From: DASXBA01 sp036406475
Lineage (GTDB): Bacteria; Actinomycetota; Thermoleophilia; Solirubrobacterales; Thermoleophilaceae
Reading direction: 5' to 3'
Assembly (NCBI GenBank): GCA_036406475.1
Contig: DASXBA010000075.1
Coordinates: forward strand, 3,525 to 67,524
Length of the DNA: 64,000 bases
A program made the position numbers and the translations under genes. Under the pieces are notes generated by a model. That model did not search any database. It was not told the origin of the DNA and saw nothing but the letters and a program-made list of their open reading frames with translations. Positions within the stretch are counted from its first letter, which is position 1. Each line of letters opens with the position of its first letter. Positions 15,869 to 23,017 of the stretch are shown here, one piece after another.

Positions 15869-16765
15869 CTACAGCTCGGGTAGGTCCTGCTCGAGCGACA
15901 CGACCGGCTCGAACAGGTCGCCGTGCTCTTCCACGCGCTCGAGCACGTCGCCGGCCTCGAAGACGAGCGCATCGGGATCGCCCTCCTCGACCTCCTCCCA
16001 GGTGAGCGGGGTGGAGACCGTCGGCGTCTCCCGCGCGCGCAGGGAATAGACCGAGACGGTCGTCTTCTTCTCGTGGTTCTGGCTCCAGTCGATCAGCACC
16101 TTGCCGCGGCGCAGCTCCTTCTTCTGGAGCGAGACGATGAGCTTGGAATGCTTGGCCTCCAGGTGGCGGGCGAGCGCCTGCGACAGCGGCGTCGTCTCTG
16201 CGTACGTGACGTCGGTGTTGAGGGGCACGTAGAGCTGCATGCCCTTCGAGCCGGAGGTCTTGGGAAACGACTCGAGGCCGAGCGGCTCAAGCACGTCGCG
16301 CAAGAGCAGCGCGACCTCGCAGCACTCCTTGATCGTGGCCGGCTCGCCCGGGTCGAGGTCGAACGCCATCGTGGTCGGCCGCCCGATCGGATCGGCCTTG
16401 GAGAGCGACGGGTGCAGCTCGAGGTCGGCGAGGTTCGCGCACCAGACCAGCGTCGGGAGGTCGTTGCAAAGGCAGAAGGGGATCCGCTTGCTCTCCAGCT
16501 CGATCTCCGCGGTCTGCACCCAGTCGGGCCGGTGCTCGGGGCAGTTCTTCTCGTAGAAGTAGGCGCCGCCGACCCCGTTCGGATAGCGCTTGAGTGTCAG
16601 CGGCCGGTCGCGCAGGTGCGGCAGCAGAGCCGGTGCCACGCGCGTGTAGTACTCGATCACCTGGCCCTTGGTGAACCCGGGGACCGGGTACATGACCTTG
16701 TCCAGGTTGGAGAGCGAGAGCGTGCGGCCCTCGACCTCGACGTCGACCCTGGCAGGCCGCGCCAC
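15869..16765 (-). CDS. LigD-type polymerase/primase domain protein (PolDom)
   Basis: A stand-alone archaeo-eukaryotic primase-fold polymerase of 298 residues that fills gaps (preferring ribonucleotides) at DNA ends in end joining. Metal ligands AFDLDPGE (DxD), then SGSKGMQLYVPL and VLIDWSQN are all present. The module is fused to ligase in mycobacterial LigD but is separate here. Its ATG abuts the Ku stop codon with no gap, and the ligase gene lies just beyond Ku. Confidence 0.93.
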   Translation of the reverse strand: MARPARVDVEVEGRTLSLSNLDKVMYPVPGFTKGQVIEYYTRVAPALLPHLRDRPLTLKRYPNGVGGAYFYEKNCPEHRPDWVQTAEIELESKRIPFCLCNDLPTLVWCANLADLELHPSLSKADPIGRPTTMAFDLDPGEPATIKECCEVALLLRDVLEPLGLESFPKTSGSKGMQLYVPLNTDVTYAETTPLSQALARHLEAKHSKLIVSLQKKELRRGKVLIDWSQNHEKKTTVSVYSLRARETPTVSTPLTWEEVEEGDPDALVFEAGDVLERVEEHGDLFEPVVSLEQDLPEL

Positions 16766-17638
16766 CTAGGAAGACTTGGCGGTGGTCTTCTTCTTCTTCG
16801 CGGGCGCGCGCTTGCGCGCGGGCTTCTTCTTGGGCTCGGCCCGCTTGCCGCCGCCCTGGCCCTTGGCGCCCGCGATGCTCTGCTCGAGGGCGGCCATGAG
16901 GTCCGGGACCTCCTTGGGCTCCTCGGACGGCGCCTCGATCACGATCTCCTCGCCCTCGGCCTTGCGCTCGATCATCTCGAGCACGCGCTCGCGGTACTCG
17001 TCCTTGTACTGGCCGGGCTCGAAGTCCTCGGCCAGCGAGTCGATCAGCTGCTGGGCCATCTGCAGCTCCTTGGCGCTGGTCTTCGCCTTGCCGTCGCTCG
17101 GCCGCTCGTCGATGTTCTCGGGTGAGATCACCTCGTCGGCGAAGAGCATCGTCTCCATCGTGAGCGTGGAGCCGTGCGGGCGGATCGCGACCAGGTACTC
17201 CTTGGTCCGCAGCACGACGCGGCCGATCGCGACCTTGCCCGACTCCTCCATCGCGTCGAGGAGGAGGCGGTAGGCCTTGTCGGCGCCGGTGTCCGGGACC
17301 AGGAAGTAGGGGTGGTCGTAGAAGATCGGGTCGATCTGGTCGAGGTCGACGAACGAGACGATGTCGATCATCCGCGTCTTCTCGGGCTGGATCGACTCGA
17401 GCTCCTCCGGGGTGATCACCACGTAGCGGTCGGGGCCGACCTCGTAGCCCTTGACGAGGTTCTCGTAGGGAACCTCCTCGCCGGTCCGCGGGTTGACGCG
17501 CTTCTGCTGGATCCGCTGCTTGTCCTCCTGATCCAGCTGGTGGAAGCGCACCGTCTTGCGCTGGACGGCGCTGTAGAGCTTGACGGGGATGTTGACCAGC
17601 CCGAAGCTGATCGCCCCGCTCCAGATGGCGCGTGGCAT
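16766..17638 (-). CDS. ku: Ku DNA end-binding protein
   Basis: 290 residues: MPRAIWSGAISFGLVNIPVKLYSAV at the start, the Ku core through YVVITPEELESIQPEKTRMIDIVSFV, and a Lys-rich tail (KKKPARKRAPAKKKKT) typical of actinobacterial Ku, helping DNA threading and ligase recruitment. A homodimer rings double-strand ends. It lies between the two halves of LigD in one operon. Confidence 0.96.
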   Translation of the reverse strand: MPRAIWSGAISFGLVNIPVKLYSAVQRKTVRFHQLDQEDKQRIQQKRVNPRTGEEVPYENLVKGYEVGPDRYVVITPEELESIQPEKTRMIDIVSFVDLDQIDPIFYDHPYFLVPDTGADKAYRLLLDAMEESGKVAIGRVVLRTKEYLVAIRPHGSTLTMETMLFADEVISPENIDERPSDGKAKTSAKELQMAQQLIDSLAEDFEPGQYKDEYRERVLEMIERKAEGEEIVIEAPSEEPKEVPDLMAALEQSIAGAKGQGGGKRAEPKKKPARKRAPAKKKKTTAKSS

Positions 17639-17676
17639 GGCCTAGAAAGGTACTCGGCGCGCGCTTCCGGCCCTGT

Positions 17677-19116
17677 TCAGCGAACGGAAACTTGCGGCTC
17701 GCGGACGACCTCGGAGGGGTCGATGTCGGGCCTCAGGCCCTTGAACGAGGGCGCTCTCAGCGTGCCGCTCCGCGTCCATTCGCGGAACTCGACGTGCGCC
17801 ACAAGCTCGGGCTCCACGAAGATCGAGTCCTTGGGCGGCTGGCGGCCGTCGAAGGGGCTGCCGTCCCGCACGCGCGAGGAGAGCTCCCGCGACAGCAGCC
17901 CCAGCGTCTGCTCTGTGAAGCCGGTGCCGACCTTGCCGGCGTAGCGCAGCTCGCCGTCGTCGTAGTAGCCGACGGCGAGCGCCCCGACGCTGGTCCGGCG
18001 GCGGCCTTCGCCGGGCGTGTAGCCGCCGATCACAACGTCCTGGCTGTGGACGTTCTTGATCTTGAGCCAGCATGAGCTGCGCCGTCCGGGCTCGTAGGCG
18101 GAGTCGAGCCTCTTGGCCACGATCCCCTCGACGCCGAGCTCCTTCGTGGCGTCGAGCAGGGCCTGGCCGTCGCCCTCGTGGTGTGCGGGCGTGCGCCAGT
18201 AGGGGCCCTGGAGCTCGAGCTCGCGGAGCAGCCGGCGGCGCTCCTCGTAGGCGAGACCCATCGTGGAGTGCCCGTCGAGGTAGAGCAGGTCGAAGATCAC
18301 GTAGGTGGCCGGGATGTCGCGCATTCGGCGGCGCACCGCCGAGTCGGAGGCGAGATGCATCCGCTGCTGGAGCCGCTCGAAGCTGGGCCTGCCCTCCTCG
18401 TCCAGCGCGACCACCTCGCCGTCGAGCACGATCCGCGACGCGCCCAGCCCGCGCGCGAGCTCGCGCAGCTCCGGATAGCGCGGCGTGAAGTCGCTGAAGT
18501 TGCGGCCCTGAAGGGTCATGCTGCCGTGGTCGACGAACATGACCGCGCGGATGCCGTCCCACTTGACCTCGTAGCCCCAGGCGCCGTCGTCGCGCGGGAG
18601 CGAGCCGGTCTTGGCCTTCATCGCCGGGACCCGGTCCGGCATCGGCTCGTAGTCCGGATCCTCCGGGGGATCCATGCGGTGGATCATCCAGTCGTCGCCG
18701 CGGGTCTGGAACAGGGCGTACCTGCCCCTCACCCGGTCGCCGTGGAAGACGGCTATCACCTCGTTCTCACGGAACTTCTCGGCCTCGTAGGTGCCGCTGT
18801 CCCAGATGTCCATCGTGCCCGCGCCGTACTGGCCCTTGGGAATCTCGCCGTGGAACTCGAGGTACTCGAGCGGGTGGTCCTCGGTGTGCACGGCCAGGCG
18901 GTTCTCGTCCGGATGCTCCGGGATGCCGCGCGGAAGGGCCCAGGACGCGAGCGCGCCCTGGTGCTCGAGGCGGAGGTCCCAGTGGAGCCGGGAGGCGTCG
19001 TGCTGCTGCACCACGAAAGAAAGGGCCCCGTCCCCTTTTTTTCGTTTCTTTCCCGACGGTTCGGGCGTGCTCTCGAAGTCGCGCTTCTCTTCGTAGCGGC
19101 CTAGCTTCTTCGCCAT
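17677..19116 (-). CDS. ligD: ATP-dependent DNA ligase with N-terminal 3'-phosphoesterase (LigD PE-Lig)
   Basis: 479 residues. The 3'-phosphoesterase domain (about 35-145: FVVQQHDASRLHWDLRLE, HTEDHPLEY, GQYGAGTM) cleans 3' ends; the ligase domain has nucleotidyl Lys in YEVKWDGIRAV, then DGEVVA, EGIVAKRLDS and SCWLKIKN, with an OB fold. The polymerase domain is encoded separately two genes on. ATG 19116 gives the usual MA..EYxxKRDF start and has GGAGGG close upstream; it interlocks with the ATG of the divergent DUF488 gene (CATG). A G/C-rich palindrome related to the ferredoxin terminator is embedded in the first third of the phosphoesterase region. Confidence 0.94.
   Translation of the reverse strand: MAKKLGRYEEKRDFESTPEPSGKKRKKGDGALSFVVQQHDASRLHWDLRLEHQGALASWALPRGIPEHPDENRLAVHTEDHPLEYLEFHGEIPKGQYGAGTMDIWDSGTYEAEKFRENEVIAVFHGDRVRGRYALFQTRGDDWMIHRMDPPEDPDYEPMPDRVPAMKAKTGSLPRDDGAWGYEVKWDGIRAVMFVDHGSMTLQGRNFSDFTPRYPELRELARGLGASRIVLDGEVVALDEEGRPSFERLQQRMHLASDSAVRRRMRDIPATYVIFDLLYLDGHSTMGLAYEERRRLLRELELQGPYWRTPAHHEGDGQALLDATKELGVEGIVAKRLDSAYEPGRRSSCWLKIKNVHSQDVVIGGYTPGEGRRRTSVGALAVGYYDDGELRYAGKVGTGFTEQTLGLLSRELSSRVRDGSPFDGRQPPKDSIFVEPELVAHVEFREWTRSGTLRAPSFKGLRPDIDPSEVVREPQVSVR
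19015..19043. repeat. Second copy of the A7-GGGG..CCC-T7 palindrome, inside ligD
   Basis: 29 bp matching 10900-10928 on the opposite strand with a single mismatch (one T of the T-run is C). It is translated in frame in ligD as RKKGDGALSF. Arms here are slightly degraded, so the stem is a little weaker than in the intergenic copy. Confidence 0.8.
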
Positions 19117-19633
19117 GCCCTCCATTTTCACGATCGGCCACTCGACCCACGAGCTGGACGAGTTCCTGGCGTTGCTGCGGGGCTCCGGCATCGAGCTGCT
19201 CGTGGACGTGCGTCGGTACCCGAGCTCCCGGCGCTACCCCTGGTTCAACGGGCCGGCGCTCGCTGACGCGGCGCCCGCCTACGAGCACATCGAGGCGCTC
19301 GGCGGCCGTCGTGCTCCCGCTCCGGACTCGCCCAACGGCGGCTGGCGCGTCGGTCAGTTCCGGGGGTACGCCGATCACATGGCGTCGCCGGAGTTCGTCG
19401 CGGCTCTGGAACGGCTGATCGCCGAGGAACGCCGATCGTGCGTGATGTGCGCCGAAGCGCAGTGGTGGCGCTGCCACCGCCGCCTGCTCTCCGACGCCCT
19501 GGTCGCGCGGGGCATCGAGGTGCTCCACATCGACGCGCGCGGTGGGACCGAGCCGCACCGGTTGACCGACTTCGCGGTCGTCGAAGCCTGCCGCGTCAGG
19601 TACCCGCCCGCCCAGGCCGAGCTCGACCTTTAG
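19115..19633 (+). CDS. DUF488 family protein
   Basis: 172 residues. Begins IFTIGHSTHELDEFLALL and has LVDVRRYPSSRRYPWFN, CVMCAEAQWWRCHRRLL (Cys/His/Trp motif) and GIEVLHI, the full DUF488 signature. The biochemical function is not established; members often sit near DNA repair or nucleic-acid genes, here back-to-back with ligD. The start codon shares CATG with the ligD start. A -10 TAGCTT (19102-19107) lies exactly 7 nt upstream within ligD, so a leaderless mRNA is predicted. Confidence 0.88.
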   Translation: MPSIFTIGHSTHELDEFLALLRGSGIELLVDVRRYPSSRRYPWFNGPALADAAPAYEHIEALGGRRAPAPDSPNGGWRVGQFRGYADHMASPEFVAALERLIAEERRSCVMCAEAQWWRCHRRLLSDALVARGIEVLHIDARGGTEPHRLTDFAVVEACRVRYPPAQAELDL

Positions 19634-19680
19634 GTCACTGTGGTCACTCTTGGCCCTCCTGGGGCCAAGATCGACCACAG

Positions 19681-20331
19681 CTACGCCAGCGGCGTCTCGT
19701 CGATCGACGAGCGCAGCGCCTCGATCGAGTCGAACACGTGCACCGCGCCGGCGTCGCGGAGCTCCTGCTCGGAGAAGCCGCCCGTGAGCACGCCCACGCT
19801 CTCGATGCCGGCGCGCTTCGCGGCCTCGCAATCCCAGACCGAGTCGCCGACCATCACGGCCTCGCCGCCGCCCGACTTCTCGATAGCGGCAGTGACGAGG
19901 TCGGGCTCGGGCTTGGTCGCCTCCACGTCGGCGGAGGTCGTCCAGCCGTCGGCCGCGTCGCGCGCGTCGAGGAGGTCGAGATAGTGGTCCACCTCGTCCT
20001 CCTTGGCCGAGCTCGCCAGGACCACCGCGTGGCCGCGATCCTTGAGGTCGCGGATCAGCTCCTTGGCGCCTTCGAGCGGCTCGACTTCCTCGATCTGGGC
20101 GAGGTATAGCGGGCCCTCGGCGGCACGGATGTCGTCGCCGCACTCCTGCTCGATCTCCTCGCCGGCCAGCGCCTCGACGAGCTGGTCGCCCCCCATCCCG
20201 ATGTGTCGGTGCACGCGCCAGATGGGCAGCACGACTCCGCTCTGGCGGAAGGCGCGGTACCAGGCCAGCGCGTGCTGGTAGTTGGTGTCGACGAGCGTCC
20301 CGTCGATGTCGAGGATGGCCGCGGGTGGCAT
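19681..20331 (-). CDS. HAD-superfamily hydrolase (phosphoglucomutase/phosphatase-like)
   Basis: 216 residues from ATG 20331 (MPPAAILDIDGTLVDTN). HAD motifs: I DIDGTLVD, II VVLASSAKE, III Lys in VEATKPEPD, IV MVGDSVWDCEAAKRAG. A helical cap of the beta-phosphoglucomutase/phosphoglycolate phosphatase type lies between I and II. It is a cytosolic phosphatase or mutase of unknown substrate. The open frame runs further upstream to 20670, but that part is antisense to the CAP gene and has no homology. Confidence 0.88.
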   Translation of the reverse strand: MPPAAILDIDGTLVDTNYQHALAWYRAFRQSGVVLPIWRVHRHIGMGGDQLVEALAGEEIEQECGDDIRAAEGPLYLAQIEEVEPLEGAKELIRDLKDRGHAVVLASSAKEDEVDHYLDLLDARDAADGWTTSADVEATKPEPDLVTAAIEKSGGGEAVMVGDSVWDCEAAKRAGIESVGVLTGGFSEQELRDAGAVHVFDSIEALRSSIDETPLA

Positions 20332-20434
20332 CCCGCCCCGTTCCCCGGCCGCGCGGCGGCCGAAACCCTCGGACATCCGTTGAGCATGGGCCGAGGGATC
20401 GAGGGGTCGCCCGCGAGGTGACGACGCAGGATGC

Positions 20435-20980
20435 ATGCGGAAGCTGGGAATCAGCCTCGCGCTCATGGTCGCCCTTGCCGCCGCGCCCTCGAGCGCCTCG
20501 GCCGCGCCGGCATGCGCCGGTGCCAGCGCCGTGGCCAACAAGACGAGCACGCATAAGCTCGTGCGCAACACGCTCTGCCTCCTCAACGCCGAGCGTCGCA
20601 AGCACGGCCTTCGCAAGCTCCGCCTGAGCAAGCGCCTCTCCCTCGCGGCCCGCAAGCACAGCCGCGACATGGTCCGGCGCGACTACTTCGCCCACAACTC
20701 GCTCTCCGGGGCCAGCTTCGTCGATCGGATCAAGCGCACTGGCTACCTGCACGGCGCGATGGGCTGGATGGTCGGCGAGAACCTCGCCTGGGGCGCCGGC
20801 TCGCGTTCGAGCGCCGCCAAGATCGTCAAGGCCTGGATGCACAGCCCGGGCCACCGCCACAACATCCTCACCGGCACCTTCCGGCACATCGGCATCGGCA
20901 TCGTCCCCGGCGCTCCGGCGAGCGTGGGCGGCATGCCGGCGGCCACGTACACCACCGACTTCGGCTTCAAGCACCGCTGA
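20435..20980 (+). CDS. Secreted CAP (SCP/PR-1) domain protein
   Basis: 181 residues: signal peptide ending ASAA-P, then a CAP domain with LLNAERRKHGLRKLRLSKRLSLAARKHSRDMVRRDYFAHNS, GENLAWG, WMHSPGHRHNILTG and TYTTDFGF. His and Glu of the CAP cavity are present. Extracellular; bacterial CAP proteins have no settled biochemical role. A related but degenerate CAP protein is encoded at 45945. Confidence 0.9.
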   Translation: MRKLGISLALMVALAAAPSSASAAPACAGASAVANKTSTHKLVRNTLCLLNAERRKHGLRKLRLSKRLSLAARKHSRDMVRRDYFAHNSLSGASFVDRIKRTGYLHGAMGWMVGENLAWGAGSRSSAAKIVKAWMHSPGHRHNILTGTFRHIGIGIVPGAPASVGGMPAATYTTDFGFKHR

Positions 20981-21017
20981 CCGTTTGCGCCCGGCCGGTC
21001 CCGGGCAGCGTGGGCGC

Positions 21018-21122
21018 ATGACCGAGGTACCAGCACCCGCACCGCCCGAGCAGCCGCCGCCATCCCCACCGGACGCGCCGCAGCCGGACCCCAAGGGTCC
21101 CGAGACTCCGGACGACGACTAG
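21018..21122 (+). CDS. Possible small Pro-rich protein (34 aa)
   Basis: ATG 21018 opens a frame rich in Pro, Asp and Glu (MTEVPAPAPPEQPPPSPPD..), with 13 prolines. It follows the CAP gene by 37 nt, and its TAG stop shares the CTAG with the convergent topoisomerase gene. There is no clear Shine-Dalgarno. The composition and exact fit to the gap hint at a real gene, but a chance ORF cannot be excluded. Confidence 0.3.
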   Translation: MTEVPAPAPPEQPPPSPPDAPQPDPKGPETPDDD

Positions 21123-22168
21123 GCGACCTTCTCGAGGGCGGGCGACCCGCGCTCGCCGGCGATCAGGTCGAGCACGGCCTCCTCGACCGTCCGCTGTAGC
21201 TCGGGCCAGGCGCTGACGTCCTCGACCAGGTCGGGGAGGATGCCGCCGATCGTCAGGCCGCCGTCGAAGCGGTCGAACACCCGCGGGTCGATGTAGGAGG
21301 CGCGGGCCACCGCCGGCGTGGTGCCGAGGTAGCGGGCGGTCTCCTTGACGGCGCGCGTCTTGGCGCGCTTGCGGGCGGTCTTCGAGCCCGTTGCCGCCTG
21401 GCCCGACACGGCGAGCGCGATCGCGGCCACCACGGTCCCGCCCCAGGTGCGGAAGTCCTTGGCGCTGAACTCGCCGCCGATCGTCTCCTTGACGTAGTCG
21501 TTGATGTCCGAGGACTTGACGTCCACCCAGCGGCGGCCCTCCTTGAAAGCCAGGAACTCATCGCCGCCGCCGCGGCGGCTATTGAGCGTCTTCGCGATCG
21601 CCGCCACCTCCGGGTCGACGATCAGCTGGCGCCGCTGCTGGCCGCCCTTGGACTCGTAGTCGAAGCTCACGACGTCGTCGTCGACCGAGACATGCCGCTT
21701 CTGCATCGTCGCGATCCCGTAGGTGTCGTTCTCCTCGGCGTAGTCCTCGGAGCCGATCCGGAAGAAGCCGCGATCCAGCAGGCGCACCGCGCAGGCCAGC
21801 ACGCGCCGGCGATCCATCTCGGTCCGTTTGAGGTCCTTGGCCGCCTTTCGCCGCAGCTTGGGCAGGACCTCGGCGAACTCGACCATCGAGTCGAACTTCT
21901 CGCGGTCGCGGCGCTCGCGCCAGAGGTCGTGGTAGCGGTACTGCTTGCGCCCGGCCGCGTCGCTGCCGGTCGCCTGGATGTGGCCGAAGGGCCAGGGACA
22001 GATCCAGACGTCCTCCCAGGCCGGTGGGATCGCCAGCTCGCGGATCCGCTCGAGCACGCTCGGCTCGGTGATGCGGTTGCCGTCGTTGTCGAGGTACTCG
22101 AACCCCTTGCCGCGCTTGCGGCGGCGGATCCCTGGTCCCGAGCAGTCGGCTCTTCGCAGCCTGGGCAT
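21119..22168 (-). CDS. DNA topoisomerase IB (poxvirus/Deinococcus-like)
   Basis: 349 residues from ATG 22168. N-terminal domain GKGFEYLDNDGNRITEPSVLERIRELAIPPAWEDVWI, then the catalytic part with KRHVSVDDDVVSFDYESKGG, FSAKDFRTWGGT and ARASYIDPRVFDRF (nucleophile Tyr). It relaxes supercoils through a 3'-phosphotyrosine intermediate. The much longer frame reaching 25108 is antisense to the helicase gene and is not a gene. Confidence 0.92.
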   Translation of the reverse strand: MPRLRRADCSGPGIRRRKRGKGFEYLDNDGNRITEPSVLERIRELAIPPAWEDVWICPWPFGHIQATGSDAAGRKQYRYHDLWRERRDREKFDSMVEFAEVLPKLRRKAAKDLKRTEMDRRRVLACAVRLLDRGFFRIGSEDYAEENDTYGIATMQKRHVSVDDDVVSFDYESKGGQQRRQLIVDPEVAAIAKTLNSRRGGGDEFLAFKEGRRWVDVKSSDINDYVKETIGGEFSAKDFRTWGGTVVAAIALAVSGQAATGSKTARKRAKTRAVKETARYLGTTPAVARASYIDPRVFDRFDGGLTIGGILPDLVEDVSAWPELQRTVEEAVLDLIAGERGSPALEKVA

Positions 22169-22197
22169 CCGGCCCCGGTTCCCGCTACCGGCTTCCG

Positions 22198-22995
22198 CTA
22201 ATCCCCGAGGAGGCGGCCGAGCAGCTCGGTGTCGCGCGCGGCCAGCACCCGCGAGCGCATCTCCAGGCCGACCGAGGGGCGGTCTCCCGCCTCCGGAAAG
22301 GCCACGGCACCGCCCGCCTCGCGAACGATCAGTGCGCCGGCGGCCGCATCGACAGAGCGGATCGGGCGCAGGCTGAGCATTGCGTCGAGGGCCCCCTGCG
22401 CCACGAGGGCGAGCGTGACCGCCACCGAGCCGAGCGCCCGGATTCGGCGGGCCTCGATCCCGCCCAGCATGTCCGCCGCCTCCGCAACCAGCCGCGGCCG
22501 CGCCGTCTCGAGCCCGAGCACCTCGAGCGGCCCGGGCCGCAGGCGCTCCAGCGGCTCCGCCCCGAGGAAGGCGCCGCCGCCTCGCCGGGCCGACCACTCG
22601 ACCTCCGGCTCGAAGGCCGCGATGTAGCCGAAGTCCACGTCGGCGAGGGTAGGGCCGCCGGCGATCGCCAGCGACAGCGAGGCGTAGGGCAGGCCGCGCT
22701 TGGCGTTGAGCGAGCCGTCGACCGGATCGACCACGGCCCAGGGCGGCCCGCCACCGTGGAGCTCGACCTCGCCCCGTTCCTCCGAGACCACCGTGAGCGG
22801 CACGCCGGTGGCCTCGAGCTCCGCGAGCACGGCGTCCTCCGCCGCCTGGTCGATCACGAGCGTCCGGTCGCCGCCCTCGCCGCGGCCTGTCTCGACGGCC
22901 CGCTCGGCGGTCGTGCCGAACCGGGCCAGCTCCGCCCTGACCCGCTCCGCCGCCCGCCTGGAAACCGCTAGCCAATCGGGTCCTGAGGCGGGCAT
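22198..22995 (-). CDS. Inositol-monophosphatase-family phosphatase
   Basis: 265 residues. Mg-binding sequence SEERGE, WAVVDPVDGSLNAKRGLP (DPxDG) and SVDAAAGALIVREAGG (second signature). It hydrolyses inositol phosphate, histidinol phosphate, fructose bisphosphate or PAP; the subclass is not clear. It is divergent from the helicase gene, with only 22 nt between start codons. Confidence 0.88.
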   Translation of the reverse strand: MPASGPDWLAVSRRAAERVRAELARFGTTAERAVETGRGEGGDRTLVIDQAAEDAVLAELEATGVPLTVVSEERGEVELHGGGPPWAVVDPVDGSLNAKRGLPYASLSLAIAGGPTLADVDFGYIAAFEPEVEWSARRGGGAFLGAEPLERLRPGPLEVLGLETARPRLVAEAADMLGGIEARRIRALGSVAVTLALVAQGALDAMLSLRPIRSVDAAAGALIVREAGGAVAFPEAGDRPSVGLEMRSRVLAARDTELLGRLLGD

Positions 22996-23017
22996 GGGCG
23001 GCGTATCCTAGGCAGAG
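22996..23017. promoter_or_regulatory. Bidirectional promoter with symmetric -10 (TATCCTA)
   Basis: TATCCT (23004-23009) lies 8 nt before the helicase ATG; on the other strand TAGGAT (23005-23010) lies 9 nt before the phosphatase ATG. The two -10 boxes are the same DNA read both ways, and both transcripts should be (nearly) leaderless. Confidence 0.55.

Noticed and set aside
18767..21094. 775-residue minus-strand frame
   Set aside because: It runs antisense to DUF488 and the CAP gene and out of frame with ligD and the HAD gene; composition is shadow-like and no motif is present.
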